From positions 124,001 to 188,000 of the forward strand of contig NZ_AQHJ01000022.1 of the NCBI RefSeq assembly GCF_014925405.1: a stretch of 64,000 nucleotides of DNA. The letters are read 5' to 3'. Positions 29,133-38,397 of the stretch are shown here, piece by piece. This stretch comes from Pseudoalteromonas ulvae UL12 (GTDB lineage Bacteria; Pseudomonadota; Gammaproteobacteria; Enterobacterales; Alteromonadaceae). The notes under the pieces are model-generated. The model had not been told where the DNA came from, did not search any database, and saw nothing but the letters and a program-made list of their open reading frames with translations. A program made the translations under genes and the position numbers. Position 1 is the first letter of the stretch. Every line of letters begins with the position of its first letter.

Positions 29133-29209
29133 TCCCCCTTAGCTCAGTTGGTTAGAGCGACGGACTGTTAATCCGCAGGTCCCCCGTTCGAGTCGGGGAG
29201 GGGGAGCCA
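29133..29209 (+). tRNA. tRNA-Asn(GTT) copy 1
   Basis: A 77-base cloverleaf: acceptor TCCCCCT/AGGGGGA, D-stem GCTC/GAGC, anticodon loop CTGTTAA with anticodon GTT, T-stem CCCCG/CGGGG, discriminator G and encoded CCA. The outermost anticodon-stem pair is A27/C43, a mismatch present in all eleven copies. It is the first gene after the promoter. Confidence 0.98.
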
Positions 29210-29232
29210 AGTTTCTAGACACTTTATGTAGT

Positions 29233-29309
29233 TCCCCCTTAGCTCAGTTGGTTAGAGCGACGGACTGTTAATCCGCAGGTCCCCCGTTCGAGTCGGGGAG
29301 GGGGAGCCA
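29233..29309 (+). tRNA. tRNA-Asn(GTT) copy 2
   Basis: Identical in sequence to copy 1, preceded by the 23-base repeated spacer. Confidence 0.98.
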
Positions 29310-29332
29310 AGTTTCTAGACACTTTATGTAGT

Positions 29333-29409
29333 TCCCCCTTAGCTCAGTTGGTTAGAGCGACGGACTGTTAATCCGCAGGTCCCCCGTTCGAGTCGGGGAG
29401 GGGGAGCCA
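29333..29409 (+). tRNA. tRNA-Asn(GTT) copy 3
   Basis: Identical in sequence to copy 1, preceded by the 23-base repeated spacer. Confidence 0.98.
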
Positions 29410-29432
29410 AGTTTCTAGACACTTTATGTAGT

Positions 29433-29509
29433 TCCCCCTTAGCTCAGTTGGTTAGAGCGACGGACTGTTAATCCGCAGGTCCCCCGTTCGAGTCGGGGAG
29501 GGGGAGCCA
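29433..29509 (+). tRNA. tRNA-Asn(GTT) copy 4
   Basis: Identical in sequence to copy 1, preceded by the 23-base repeated spacer. Confidence 0.98.
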
Positions 29510-29532
29510 AGTTTCTAGACACTTTATGTAGT

Positions 29533-29609
29533 TCCCCCTTAGCTCAGTTGGTTAGAGCGACGGACTGTTAATCCGCAGGTCCCCCGTTCGAGTCGGGGAG
29601 GGGGAGCCA
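29533..29609 (+). tRNA. tRNA-Asn(GTT) copy 5
   Basis: Identical in sequence to copy 1, preceded by the 23-base repeated spacer. Confidence 0.98.
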
Positions 29610-29632
29610 AGTTTCTAGACACTTTATGTAGT

Positions 29633-29709
29633 TCCCCCTTAGCTCAGTTGGTTAGAGCGACGGACTGTTAATCCGCAGGTCCCCCGTTCGAGTCGGGGAG
29701 GGGGAGCCA
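29633..29709 (+). tRNA. tRNA-Asn(GTT) copy 6
   Basis: Identical in sequence to copy 1, preceded by the 23-base repeated spacer. Confidence 0.98.
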
Positions 29710-29732
29710 AGTTTCTAGACACTTTATGTAGT

Positions 29733-29809
29733 TCCCCCTTAGCTCAGTTGGTTAGAGCGACGGACTGTTAATCCGCAGGTCCCCCGTTCGAGTCGGGGAG
29801 GGGGAGCCA
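29733..29809 (+). tRNA. tRNA-Asn(GTT) copy 7
   Basis: Identical in sequence to copy 1, preceded by the 23-base repeated spacer. Confidence 0.98.
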
Positions 29810-29832
29810 AGTTTCTAGACACTTTATGTAGT

Positions 29833-29909
29833 TCCCCCTTAGCTCAGTTGGTTAGAGCGACGGACTGTTAATCCGCAGGTCCCCCGTTCGAGTCGGGGAG
29901 GGGGAGCCA
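29833..29909 (+). tRNA. tRNA-Asn(GTT) copy 8
   Basis: Identical in sequence to copy 1, preceded by the 23-base repeated spacer. Confidence 0.98.
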
Positions 29910-29932
29910 AGTTTCTAGACACTTTATGTAGT

Positions 29933-30009
29933 TCCCCCTTAGCTCAGTTGGTTAGAGCGACGGACTGTTAATCCGCAGGTCCCCCGTTCGAGTCGGGGAG
30001 GGGGAGCCA
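29933..30009 (+). tRNA. tRNA-Asn(GTT) copy 9
   Basis: Identical in sequence to copy 1. It is the last copy preceded by the 23-base spacer; a different 21-base spacer follows. Confidence 0.98.
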
Positions 30010-30030
30010 ACTACATACTACATATATTGT

Positions 30031-30107
30031 TCCCCCTTAGCTCAGTTGGTTAGAGCGACGGACTGTTAATCCGCAGGTCCCCCGTTCGAGTCGGGGAGGG
30101 GGAGCCA
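30031..30107 (+). tRNA. tRNA-Asn(GTT) copy 10
   Basis: Same tRNA sequence, but the 21-base spacer before it and the 26-base spacer after it are unique. These two terminal genes may represent the older, unamplified arrangement. Confidence 0.98.
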
Positions 30108-30133
30108 ATTTAAGTACACTGCCCTATTTTAGT

Positions 30134-30210
30134 TCCCCCTTAGCTCAGTTGGTTAGAGCGACGGACTGTTAATCCGCAGGTCCCCCGTTCGAGTCGGGGA
30201 GGGGGAGCCA
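30134..30210 (+). tRNA. tRNA-Asn(GTT) copy 11
   Basis: Last copy of the array. An AT-rich tail with CTCTTTTATATAG follows; no strong hairpin terminator is visible. Confidence 0.98.
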
Positions 30211-30362
30211 AATCAAAACACCTATTCCCTACTCTTTTATATAGACATTTATTACTCTTTGCCTTAACCTTCTTATTTGAAATTTATTTGTTTAAGAATA
30301 GATATTTACCTGTCGGTAATCTAAATTTACCACTGTGAACAACTTAAAATAAGAAATGGACC

Positions 30363-32291
30363 ATGGCTGGAACAACACGATTTTTTTTGCTTCAAATTTT
30401 CTTTTTTATCTCCTCCTTCACCATAGGCACTTATTTATTTGTCAGTAATTTGCAAAGCTTGGCTTCTCTACAGCAATTGCAAACGCAAAAAGCGGTTGAT
30501 TACCATCTTAAAAACACCTCTTTAAATGTAGATGCAGAAACTCTCTCTACGCAGCTCATCATCACCTTTAATTTAAATCGTCTTATTATTAAAGATTTAG
30601 ATGGAAATATACTTGATTCTGAACCAGGCCGAACCTCGCTCCCTGCCCTTGCTGATCTGATCCATAATTCGACTCCTCTCATTCGCCCACAATATGTGGT
30701 TAATAATGACAGCAATTTAAAATTAGAATTTACCATCAATCTGACAAACGAAATAGAATACGCACAAACTCAATTTTTTGTTTTTGTCTTTTTTATCATT
30801 ACCTTGTCATTTGTGCCTTTTATAAGCGTGAAAACCATCATCAAACGCGCCCAAGAAAGCATTGGTAATAATATGTCCTTATTAGTCGACAGCTTTATAG
30901 AAAAAAATGATAAGAACAGTCAACTTGATACCAGTATTGCCAAACAAAGTGTATCGGCCATTTTTCCAAGCATTGTGCGCCTCAATACTTACCTAAAGCG
31001 TAAACAACAAGAAATCGAAAATTCTGCACTCTCAATCAAGCAACAAGCATTTAAAGATTCCGTCACCGAGCTGGGTAACCGAAATCTATTTGTTGAGTAT
31101 TATGAACAAAATATCGAAAATACCGAAGTAAATCAGTTCGGTACACTGGCTATGGTACGCTGCAGTGAGTTACAGCTTATTAATCAGACCCGCGGTTTTC
31201 ATCACGGTGATGAATATATTAAAGAAGTCGCTCAGTTATTACTTAAAGCCGCAGGCACCTATGCAGGTGCGACATGTTACCGTTTAAATAGCTCTGATTT
31301 TGCCGTTTTATTGCCTAATATTCCGATTAAAGAATCAGAGCGATTTGGACAAGACTTACAAGCAAAATTCACAGAATACCAACGCGGCGTCGAGCTCAGC
31401 TCAGTGGCCAACACTGGAATTGTTTCATACTCATCCACTAAGCCGCTTGGGGAATTATTATCACAGGTGGATACGGCACTTAGTTTAGCCCAAAGCAAAC
31501 AAGTCAATGCATGGCACGTCCAAAAAGAAAGTGACTTAATGGACAATGTCAGCGCGAATTTTGGCAATCAAAATTGGCGTACCGTGATTGACGATGTCTT
31601 AAATAATTCTCGCGTGCAATTATTAATACAAACAATCATGCCAACAAATCGCAGCGCCCGTGTGTACTCTGAAATACTCGCTCGCTTTAAAACTGCCGAA
31701 GATCAAATACTGCCCACAGCATCGTTTTTGGCCATGGCAGAAAAACTCGACCAAATTTTTCATGTTGACAAAATGATTGTTGAAGCCGCACTTAACTCAA
31801 TCAAAACACTGAATTTAGCTGGGCAGTTTTTTGGCATTAACATTACTGCTCGAAGCGCTCATGATGAGCAATTTTTGATTTGGTTAGAGCGACGCCTACT
31901 AAAAGACAGCAATATTTCCAGTAAACTGATTTTTGAGATCAGTGAGTTTGGTTTACAGCAAAACGTTAAAGCCAGTAAGCGTTTTATTGATATGATCCAC
32001 CGCGTTGGTGCACGGATCACTGTCGAGCGCTTTGGGGTTGGTTTAACCTCTTTTAAATTTTTCCGAGATTTAAAACCCGACTTTATTAAAATGGACGCCT
32101 CTTATACTCGAGGCCTTGAAGAAGATAAAAACAATCAATACTTTATGCGCTTAATCGTTGATTTAGCCCACCGAATTGGCGTGACCGTTCTGGCCGAAGG
32201 TGTTGAAAGCCAGGAAGAAAAGCACATTGTTGAGCAACTTTGTCTTGATGGCGCGCAAGGCTACTACATTGAAAAACCACGCGAAATTTAA
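30363..32291 (+). CDS. csrD: CsrD-type RNase E specificity factor (degenerate GGDEF/EAL protein)
   Basis: A 642-residue inner-membrane protein, the size of E. coli CsrD, which promotes RNase E cleavage of CsrB/C small RNAs. Two transmembrane helices (about residues 8-28 and 137-157) flank a periplasmic loop. A coiled-coil stretch and a GGDEF-like domain follow (GNRNLF near 240) whose signature site reads SSDF instead of GGDEF. The final EAL-like domain has SEILARF in place of the EAL motif and ends with VLAEGVESQEE. Both active sites are degenerate, as in CsrD, so cyclic-di-GMP turnover is not expected. No clear ribosome site is seen; the ATG is fixed by the membrane-helix start. Confidence 0.85.
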   Translation: MAGTTRFFLLQIFFFISSFTIGTYLFVSNLQSLASLQQLQTQKAVDYHLKNTSLNVDAETLSTQLIITFNLNRLIIKDLDGNILDSEPGRTSLPALADLIHNSTPLIRPQYVVNNDSNLKLEFTINLTNEIEYAQTQFFVFVFFIITLSFVPFISVKTIIKRAQESIGNNMSLLVDSFIEKNDKNSQLDTSIAKQSVSAIFPSIVRLNTYLKRKQQEIENSALSIKQQAFKDSVTELGNRNLFVEYYEQNIENTEVNQFGTLAMVRCSELQLINQTRGFHHGDEYIKEVAQLLLKAAGTYAGATCYRLNSSDFAVLLPNIPIKESERFGQDLQAKFTEYQRGVELSSVANTGIVSYSSTKPLGELLSQVDTALSLAQSKQVNAWHVQKESDLMDNVSANFGNQNWRTVIDDVLNNSRVQLLIQTIMPTNRSARVYSEILARFKTAEDQILPTASFLAMAEKLDQIFHVDKMIVEAALNSIKTLNLAGQFFGINITARSAHDEQFLIWLERRLLKDSNISSKLIFEISEFGLQQNVKASKRFIDMIHRVGARITVERFGVGLTSFKFFRDLKPDFIKMDASYTRGLEEDKNNQYFMRLIVDLAHRIGVTVLAEGVESQEEKHIVEQLCLDGAQGYYIEKPREI

Positions 32292-32312
32292 GGTTATTAC
32301 TCTGTAATTCGA

Positions 32313-32343
32313 CGCATTTATGGTCTGTTCGGCCGTAAATGCG
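32313..32343 (+). terminator. Probable terminator between csrD and rsxA
   Basis: CGCATTTATGG pairs imperfectly with CCGTAAATGCG around a nine-base loop, followed by an AT-rich stretch but no solid T-run. Confidence 0.5.
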
Positions 32344-32443
32344 ATTTATTGCTATTTTTACCCAGCAATCTCCCCTTTCAAGTTGTTAAATCCCGAAGAA
32401 AACTGGATAATAAGCCAGTTTTTTAATGTGCTGGAAGTCAACC

Positions 32444-33025
32444 ATGTCAGAATACCTGTTACTTTTAATAGCAACAGTGCTGGTTAATAATTTCGTTTTA
32501 GTCCAATTCTTAGGACTTTGTCCCTTTATGGGCGTCTCTGGAAAACTCGAAACAGCCATCGGCATGTCATTGGCCACCACATTTGTTCTTACGCTGGCCT
32601 CTGTGACCAGTTACCTCGTCAGCCATTATATTTTAATGCCGTTGGATCTCGAGTTTTTACGGACGATGAGTTTTATCTTAGTGATCGCTGTTGTGGTCCA
32701 ATTTACTGAAATGGTCGTAAAAAAGACCAGTCCAACGCTTTATCGGTTATTAGGTATTTTTTTACCGCTGATCACCACAAACTGTGCAGTACTGGGTGTG
32801 GCACTGTTGAATATTAATAAAAACCATAATTTCATCCAATCCGCTATTTACGGATTTGGCGCTGCGGTTGGTTTTTCTCTGGTGCTGATATTATTTGCAG
32901 CATTACGAGAACGATTAAGTGCAGCAGATGTTCCCCTCCCTTTCAAAGGCGCATCGATTGCAATGATTACCGCAGGGTTGATGTCAATGGCATTCATGGG
33001 TTTTACAGGTTTGGTTAAGTTTTAA
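32444..33025 (+). CDS. rsxA: Electron transport complex subunit RsxA/RnfA
   Basis: Inner-membrane subunit of the Rsx/Rnf complex, which couples electron transfer between NADH and ferredoxin-like carriers to ion movement, or in E. coli resets SoxR. The 193 residues form six transmembrane helices starting [30 protein letters not shown] and include the conserved [15 protein letters not shown] near 105; the two half-repeats with Cys are typical. The ATG at 32444 gives the family N-terminus; the frame extends six codons upstream. First gene of rsxABCDGE-nth; its stop overlaps the rsxB start. Confidence 0.96.
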   Translation: MSEYLLLLIATVLVNNFVLVQFLGLCPFMGVSGKLETAIGMSLATTFVLTLASVTSYLVSHYILMPLDLEFLRTMSFILVIAVVVQFTEMVVKKTSPTLYRLLGIFLPLITTNCAVLGVALLNINKNHNFIQSAIYGFGAAVGFSLVLILFAALRERLSAADVPLPFKGASIAMITAGLMSMAFMGFTGLVKF

Positions 33026-33579
33026 TGATTCTAGTTTACGCACTTATTTCTCTTGGAGTTCTTGCTCTTTTATTCGGTTTAATACTCGGCTACGCCGCCA
33101 TTAAATACCGCGTCGAAGGCAATCCTATTGTTGAACAAATTGATGCTATTTTGCCACAAACACAATGCGGCCAATGTGGTTACCCGGGCTGTCGTCCCTA
33201 TGCCGAAGCGATTGCGAACGGGGATGAGGTTAATAAATGCCCTCCCGGAGGCGAAGCAACTGTAAAAGAACTGGCCGATTTGATGGGAGTAGAAGCCAAA
33301 CCTCTTGCCGGAGGAGAAGCAAAAGAGCCAATCAAAACAGTGGCGTATATTCGCGAAGACGAATGTATCGGCTGTACAAAGTGCATCCAAGCCTGCCCTG
33401 TCGATGCCATTATTGGCGCGACAAGACAAATGCACACTGTACTAATTGATGAATGCACCGGCTGTGACCTCTGCGTCGAACCTTGCCCTGTTGATTGCAT
33501 CGATATGTTGCCAGTGAAAACAACCAGCCAAAATTGGAAATGGCAGCTCGATGCTATTCCAGTCACACAGATTGACTAA
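33025..33579 (+). CDS. rsxB: Electron transport complex iron-sulfur subunit RsxB/RnfB
   Basis: A 184-residue protein with one N-terminal membrane anchor. An Fe-S motif CGQCGYPGC follows with a partner cysteine near residue 72 (KCPPGG), and then two ferredoxin-type [4Fe-4S] motifs ([12 protein letters not shown] near 113, [12 protein letters not shown] near 145). All cluster ligands are present. It receives electrons within the Rsx/Rnf complex. It overlaps rsxA by one base and is followed nine bases later by rsxC. Confidence 0.96.
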   Translation: MILVYALISLGVLALLFGLILGYAAIKYRVEGNPIVEQIDAILPQTQCGQCGYPGCRPYAEAIANGDEVNKCPPGGEATVKELADLMGVEAKPLAGGEAKEPIKTVAYIREDECIGCTKCIQACPVDAIIGATRQMHTVLIDECTGCDLCVEPCPVDCIDMLPVKTTSQNWKWQLDAIPVTQID

Positions 33580-33588
33580 GAGGTAGTC

Positions 33589-35973
33589 GTGGATAATTTA
33601 CTCAATCAAATTGATCGTGGTGTGCTGTGGCAATATCCAGGTGGGATCCATCCCCAAACGCATAAAAAGCTATCTAATCAAACTGCAATTAACCAAGCTA
33701 TTATTCCGGCTCTTTTAACCGTGCCGTTGAAACAACATATCGGTAGCCATGGTACTTTAATCGTTAATAAAGGGGATGTTGTCCTAAAAGGTCAGCCCTT
33801 AACTCAAGCCAAAGGGCATTGGGCAGTGCCTGTGCATGCCCCAACCTCAGGCACTATTATTGATATTGCACCAAACACATCCGCTCATCCTTCAGCGCTT
33901 CCAGAATTGAGCATTATGATCGAACCCGATCACCAAGATTCCTGGGCTGAACTTGAACCGTGTCCAGATTGGGCAACCCTCGAAAAAGATCATTTAGTAG
34001 AAAAAATACGCCTTGCGGGCATTAGTGGTATGGGCGGAGCGGGTTTTGCGACTTACGTTAAAGCTCAGACACAGCAAAATATTGAGTATTTGATCATCAA
34101 CGGAGTCGAATGTGAGCCTTATATCACGGCAGATGATCGTCTGATGCAAGAACATGCCGAGCAAATTATCCAAGGCTGCCTCATTCTTGCTCATGTTCTA
34201 ACACCTAGTCGTATTATCATCGGAATCGAAAACGATAAACCCGATGCCATCGCGGCGATGAATGCCGCGGCTGCCAATTATCCCGAAATATTGGTTCGTG
34301 CTATTCCGACAAAATACCCAAGTGGCGGCGAAAAACAACTCATTCAAGTGCTGACTGGGCGCGAAGTACCCAGCACTAAGTTACCCAGTGATATTGGCAT
34401 CGTCGTGCAAAACGTCGCAACCATGTTCGCGATAGAACAAGCGGTTGTTTGCGGCAAACCTTTGATTGAACGAGTGGTCACCGTAACCGGCCAAACCATC
34501 AAACAACCCGGTAATGCTTGGGTGTTACTTGGCACCCAAGTGCGCGATGTACTCATGGCGCACCAGTTTGAACCAGAGTCAGATCAACGCGTCATTATGG
34601 GAGGCCCGATGATGGGGTTCACCCTGCCGACCGTCAGAGTACCGGTGATCAAAACCACCAACTGCTTACTGGCCCCCAACACCATCGAAATGCCTTTTGC
34701 TGGTGATGAGCAAGCTTGTATCCGCTGCAGTGCTTGCGCTGATGCCTGCCCCGCAAGCCTATTACCGCAACAACTTCAATGGTTTGCCAAAAGCAAAGAA
34801 CATGACAAGCTTGAAGAACACAATCTTTTTGATTGCATTGAATGTGGTGCATGTGCGTATGTGTGCCCAAGTGACATTCCGTTAGTCCAGTATTACCGAG
34901 TCGCTAAAGCCGAAATTAAAGAAGCAAAAGCCGATAAATTAAAAGCTGAGCGTGCAAAAGAACGCTTTGAAGCCCGAAATAGCCGGTTAGAACGCGAGCA
35001 AGCCGAACGACAAAACAGGCACAAACGCCAAGCACCTCGTGCCGCAGAACAAGACAAAGATAAAACAGACGCCGTTGCTGCAGCGCTTGCTCGAGCCAAA
35101 GCAAAACAGCAAACTGAATCGACCAGCAACGAAGAAGACTTTGCCGCTAAACGAGCGCAGAGAAAAGCTGAAGCACGGGCTTATAAAGAACAAAAACAGC
35201 CCGCAAATGCTGTAGAAGCTCCGAGCGTAGATGATAAAAAAGCTGCTGTGGCCGCTGCCATTGCTCGTGCAAAAGCGAAAAAACTCGCCGCACAAGAAAG
35301 TGACGCATCGGATGCTAACAACGAGGCAAGCCCAGTTGCTGTAGATGATAAAAAAGCTGCTGTGGCGGCCGCCATTGCCCGTGCAAAAGCGAAAAAACTC
35401 GCAGCACAAGAAAGTGACGCATCGGATGCAAACAACGATACAAGCCCAGCACCTACAGATGATAAAAAAGCTGCGGTGGCCGCTGCCATTGCTCGCGCAA
35501 AAGCGAAGAAACTCGCCGCCGCTCAGCAAAGCGAGCCTCACACTGAGCAGCCAAATACTGAGCAAATAGTTGAACCCACCAGCGAGCAAGACGATAAAAA
35601 AGCCAAAGTGGCGGCTGCCATTGCTCGCGCAAAAGCGAAAAAACTCGCCGCCGCTCAGCAAAGCGAGCCTCACACTGAGCAACCAAATACTGAACAAGTA
35701 GTTGAACCCACTAGTGAGCAAGACGATAAAAAAGCAAAAGTGGCCGCTGCCATTGCCCGCGCAAAAGCGAAAAAACTCGCAGCCGCTCAGCAAAGCGAGA
35801 CTCACACTAAACAGCCGAAGATGGAGCAAGCTGTCGAGCCCACCAGCGAGCAGGACGATAAAAAAGCCAAAATAGCCGCTGCCATTGCCCGCGCGAAGGC
35901 GAAAAAACTCGCAGCCGCTCAACAAGCCAGTCAAACATCAACGCATACCAATGAGGATGACAGCCAATCATGA
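33589..35973 (+). CDS. rsxC: Electron transport complex subunit RsxC/RnfC with long repeat tail
   Basis: NADH-dehydrogenase-like peripheral subunit of the Rsx/Rnf complex. The 794 residues start at a GTG preceded by AAGAGGTAG. The core (1-450) contains the NADH/FMN loop SGMGGAGFATYVK near 145, GGEKQLIQVLTGREVPS near 247 and two [4Fe-4S] motifs (CIRCSACADACP near 383, CIECGACAYVCP near 424). From about 440 the protein becomes a charged, Ala/Lys-rich helical tail with six units of about 38-44 residues centred on AAIARAKAKKLAA. Such tails are known in gammaproteobacterial RsxC and vary in length. It overlaps rsxD by four bases. Confidence 0.96.
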   Translation: MDNLLNQIDRGVLWQYPGGIHPQTHKKLSNQTAINQAIIPALLTVPLKQHIGSHGTLIVNKGDVVLKGQPLTQAKGHWAVPVHAPTSGTIIDIAPNTSAHPSALPELSIMIEPDHQDSWAELEPCPDWATLEKDHLVEKIRLAGISGMGGAGFATYVKAQTQQNIEYLIINGVECEPYITADDRLMQEHAEQIIQGCLILAHVLTPSRIIIGIENDKPDAIAAMNAAAANYPEILVRAIPTKYPSGGEKQLIQVLTGREVPSTKLPSDIGIVVQNVATMFAIEQAVVCGKPLIERVVTVTGQTIKQPGNAWVLLGTQVRDVLMAHQFEPESDQRVIMGGPMMGFTLPTVRVPVIKTTNCLLAPNTIEMPFAGDEQACIRCSACADACPASLLPQQLQWFAKSKEHDKLEEHNLFDCIECGACAYVCPSDIPLVQYYRVAKAEIKEAKADKLKAERAKERFEARNSRLEREQAERQNRHKRQAPRAAEQDKDKTDAVAAALARAKAKQQTESTSNEEDFAAKRAQRKAEARAYKEQKQPANAVEAPSVDDKKAAVAAAIARAKAKKLAAQESDASDANNEASPVAVDDKKAAVAAAIARAKAKKLAAQESDASDANNDTSPAPTDDKKAAVAAAIARAKAKKLAAAQQSEPHTEQPNTEQIVEPTSEQDDKKAKVAAAIARAKAKKLAAAQQSEPHTEQPNTEQVVEPTSEQDDKKAKVAAAIARAKAKKLAAAQQSETHTKQPKMEQAVEPTSEQDDKKAKIAAAIARAKAKKLAAAQQASQTSTHTNEDDSQS
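35230..35969 (+). repeat. In-frame tandem repeats encoding the RsxC tail
   Basis: Six units start at 35230, 35344, 35458, 35590, 35722 and 35854. The first two steps are exactly 114 bp and the next three exactly 132 bp, so two related unit lengths are joined. A degenerate earlier unit lies near 35062-35100. All steps are multiples of three, so copy number can change without breaking the frame. Confidence 0.92.
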
Positions 35974-37028
35974 AACTCAACATGTTAAGTTCTCCCCATA
36001 GCCACAGTCAAAAATCACTGTCCTCTTTAATGATCAGCGTGATACTTGCCTGTATTCCGGGCCTTATTGCGATGTGGTATTTCTTTGGTTATGGCGTATT
36101 TATCCAATTAGCGTTAGCAATCGTCACAGCCATTAGTTGCGAAGCTGCGGTACTAAAATTGCGCAAACGATCCATACTGCCTTCATTAAAAGATTACAGC
36201 GCCGTGTTGACGGCGGTGCTACTGGCATTAAGTATCCCTTCGTTAGCACCTTGGTGGATTATTGTGATTGGTACTTTCTTTGCCATCACAATCGTAAAAC
36301 AACTGTATGGCGGTTTAGGGTTTAACCTATTTAATCCAGCTATGGCCGCGTACGTGCTTTTGCTAATTTCTTTTCCGGTGCAAATGACTTCTTGGTTACC
36401 CATCGAAACCTTGCAAACTCATGCACTGAGTGCCGCTGATCACCTTTGGGTCGTGTTGACTGGTTTTAGCCAAAATGGCTTTAGCCTTGCTCAACTTAAA
36501 CTCGATGTTGATGGCATCACCATGGCGACTCCACTTGATTCTCTCAAAACGGATCTCAACAAAGGATTAACCGTTACCGAAAGTATGCAACAGGCTGTTT
36601 TTGGTCAATTTGCAGGTCTTGGTTGGCAATGGGTTAATTTAGGTTTTCTGCTCGGCGGTGTATACCTGATAAAAGCAAAGGTTATAAACTGGCATATTCC
36701 AGTTTCCATTTTGGCGAGCATCACTGTTTGTGCGAGCATCGGCTACCTAATATCTCCTGATCAAACCGCAGGCCCTATTTTTCATTTATTAAGTGGCGCG
36801 ACCATGTTTGCAGCATTTTTCATTGCCACCGATCCGGTCAGTGCTGCAACAACCAACAAAGGCCGTTTAATCTATGGCGCACTCATTGGCTTACTGATTT
36901 ATATCATTCGAACTGTTGGCGGTTATCCGGACGCAGTGGCCTTTGCCGTATTATTACTTAATATGTCAGTGCCCTTAATCGATTATTACACTCAGCCGCG
37001 CACTTACGGCCATAGGAATGCCTTATGA
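35970..37028 (+). CDS. rsxD: Electron transport complex subunit RsxD/RnfD
   Basis: A 352-residue inner-membrane subunit with about nine helices. HLLSGATMFAAFFIATDPVSAATT near residues 268-291 contains the SGAT motif whose threonine carries covalent FMN in Rnf/Nqr proteins. FNLFNPAMAAYVLLLISFP near 115 is another family signature. It is coupled to rsxC by an ATGA overlap and to rsxG by a four-base overlap. Confidence 0.95.
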   Translation: MKLNMLSSPHSHSQKSLSSLMISVILACIPGLIAMWYFFGYGVFIQLALAIVTAISCEAAVLKLRKRSILPSLKDYSAVLTAVLLALSIPSLAPWWIIVIGTFFAITIVKQLYGGLGFNLFNPAMAAYVLLLISFPVQMTSWLPIETLQTHALSAADHLWVVLTGFSQNGFSLAQLKLDVDGITMATPLDSLKTDLNKGLTVTESMQQAVFGQFAGLGWQWVNLGFLLGGVYLIKAKVINWHIPVSILASITVCASIGYLISPDQTAGPIFHLLSGATMFAAFFIATDPVSAATTNKGRLIYGALIGLLIYIIRTVGGYPDAVAFAVLLLNMSVPLIDYYTQPRTYGHRNAL

Positions 37029-37663
37029 TATTGCCTTCTATGAGTAAAAATGGCGGTATTCTTGCTGCATTCGCTTTATTGACGACGGGAGCTGTGACCT
37101 TAGTTCAGTTAGCTACAGCCGATCAAATTGCCCTTCAAGAGCAAAAAAAGCTGATGAATACTCTATCTCAAGTGCTCCCTAGCACCCGCTATGATAATCA
37201 GCTCTATCTTGATTGCACGATTGTCAGTGCAGAAGCGCTTGGCACCTTAGCCCCACATACTATTTACCGTGCCCGTAAAGCAGGTGAAAACATCGCGTTA
37301 CTGGTGCAAAGCACTGCGCCTGATGGCTACAGTGGCAAAATCGAAATACTTTCTGCGATCTATCGAGACGGTACAGTTGCAGGTGTGCGAGTACTTAATC
37401 ACAAAGAAACACCGGGACTAGGTGATAAAGTCGAACCTGAAAAATCAGACTGGATCCACTCGTTTGTTGATCAACAGTTGCTCCTTACCGACGACAGTCG
37501 TTGGGCGGTTAAAAAAGATGGCGGGCAATTTGACCAATTCACCGGAGCCACCATCACGCCTCGTGCGGTGGTCAACAGTGTCAAATCAGCCAACACGTAT
37601 GTACAAACTCATTTTGATGCCTTATTTGCCAAGCGCAATCAGTGCGACGGGAGCCAATCATGA
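37025..37663 (+). CDS. rsxG: Electron transport complex subunit RsxG/RnfG
   Basis: A 212-residue protein with one N-terminal membrane helix and a periplasmic FMN-binding domain. [18 protein letters not shown] near residues 173-190 holds the (S/T)GAT-type flavinylation threonine, and [14 protein letters not shown] near 128 is the conserved FMN_bind loop. It overlaps both neighbours by four bases. Confidence 0.95.
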   Translation: MILPSMSKNGGILAAFALLTTGAVTLVQLATADQIALQEQKKLMNTLSQVLPSTRYDNQLYLDCTIVSAEALGTLAPHTIYRARKAGENIALLVQSTAPDGYSGKIEILSAIYRDGTVAGVRVLNHKETPGLGDKVEPEKSDWIHSFVDQQLLLTDDSRWAVKKDGGQFDQFTGATITPRAVVNSVKSANTYVQTHFDALFAKRNQCDGSQS

Positions 37664-38361
37664 ATGACGCTTTAAAAACGATTACCGAGCAAGGACTCTG
37701 GAAAAACAACCCTGCCCTCGTTCAATTATTAGGCTTGTGCCCATTATTGGCCGTCACCGCGACCATCACCAACGCGCTTGGTTTAGGGCTTGCGACATTA
37801 TTGGTTTTAATGGGTTCCAATATTACCGTTTCGTTAGTGCGTAACTGGGTACCAAAAGAAATCCGCATCCCCGTTTTTGTGATGATTATCGCCGCCTTTG
37901 TGACCATCATTGAATTATTGATGAACGCCTATACTTTTTCACTCTATCAATCCCTCGGGATTTTTATTCCTCTGATTGTCACCAATTGCGCCATTATTGG
38001 CCGCGCAGAAGCCTTTGCGTCAAAAAATACCGTGGCTTTATCAGCATGGGATGGTTTTATGATGGGTCTGGGTTTTACCTGTGTGTTAGTGGTACTTGGC
38101 GCTGTGCGAGAGCTGCTCGGCCAAGGAACCTTATTTGATGGCGCACATTTGCTATTAGGACAATGGGCGACCGTCTTGCGCATTGAAGTATTTGAATTCG
38201 ACAGCCAGTTTTTACTCGCAATCTTACCGCCAGGGGCGTTCATCGCGATGGGATTTCTCATCGCAGCAAAAAATATCATCGATGAACAACTTAAAGCACA
38301 CCAAGCACCGGTTGCACAACCAGAAAAGGGGCCTAGAGCAAGGGTCACTAGTTTAACTTAA
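37660..38361 (+). CDS. rsxE: Electron transport complex subunit RsxE/RnfE
   Basis: A 233-residue inner-membrane protein with six helices, related to Rsx[26 protein letters not shown] near residues 100-124 is the family signature and its cysteine corresponds to a half-channel ligand. The ATG at 37660 overlaps the rsxG stop (ATGA), which is preferred over a GTG six codons upstream. It is followed by nth after 36 bases, the usual end of this operon. Confidence 0.95.
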   Translation: MNDALKTITEQGLWKNNPALVQLLGLCPLLAVTATITNALGLGLATLLVLMGSNITVSLVRNWVPKEIRIPVFVMIIAAFVTIIELLMNAYTFSLYQSLGIFIPLIVTNCAIIGRAEAFASKNTVALSAWDGFMMGLGFTCVLVVLGAVRELLGQGTLFDGAHLLLGQWATVLRIEVFEFDSQFLLAILPPGAFIAMGFLIAAKNIIDEQLKAHQAPVAQPEKGPRARVTSLT

Positions 38362-38397
38362 GGGGAAGCGCATTATTGTATAATGCGTTTAAGTTGC

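Larger units (their letters stand above)
29133..30009 (+). repeat. Exact 100-bp tandem repeat carrying nine tRNA-Asn genes
   Basis: Nine tRNA genes recur every 100 bp, each followed by the same 23-base spacer (agtttctagacac..., ending in tatgtagt). Genes 10 and 11 keep the tRNA sequence but have different spacers, so the amplification unit was tRNA plus the 23-base spacer. Confidence 0.97.

Noticed and set aside
29133..30210. Regular direct repeats with short spacers that could be taken for a CRISPR array
   Set aside because: Each repeat folds as a full tRNA-Asn with encoded CCA, and the spacers are identical, not unique.
35230..35969. Periodic repeats resembling a CRISPR or minisatellite locus
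   Set aside because: They are in-frame coding repeats within rsxC and all steps are multiples of three.
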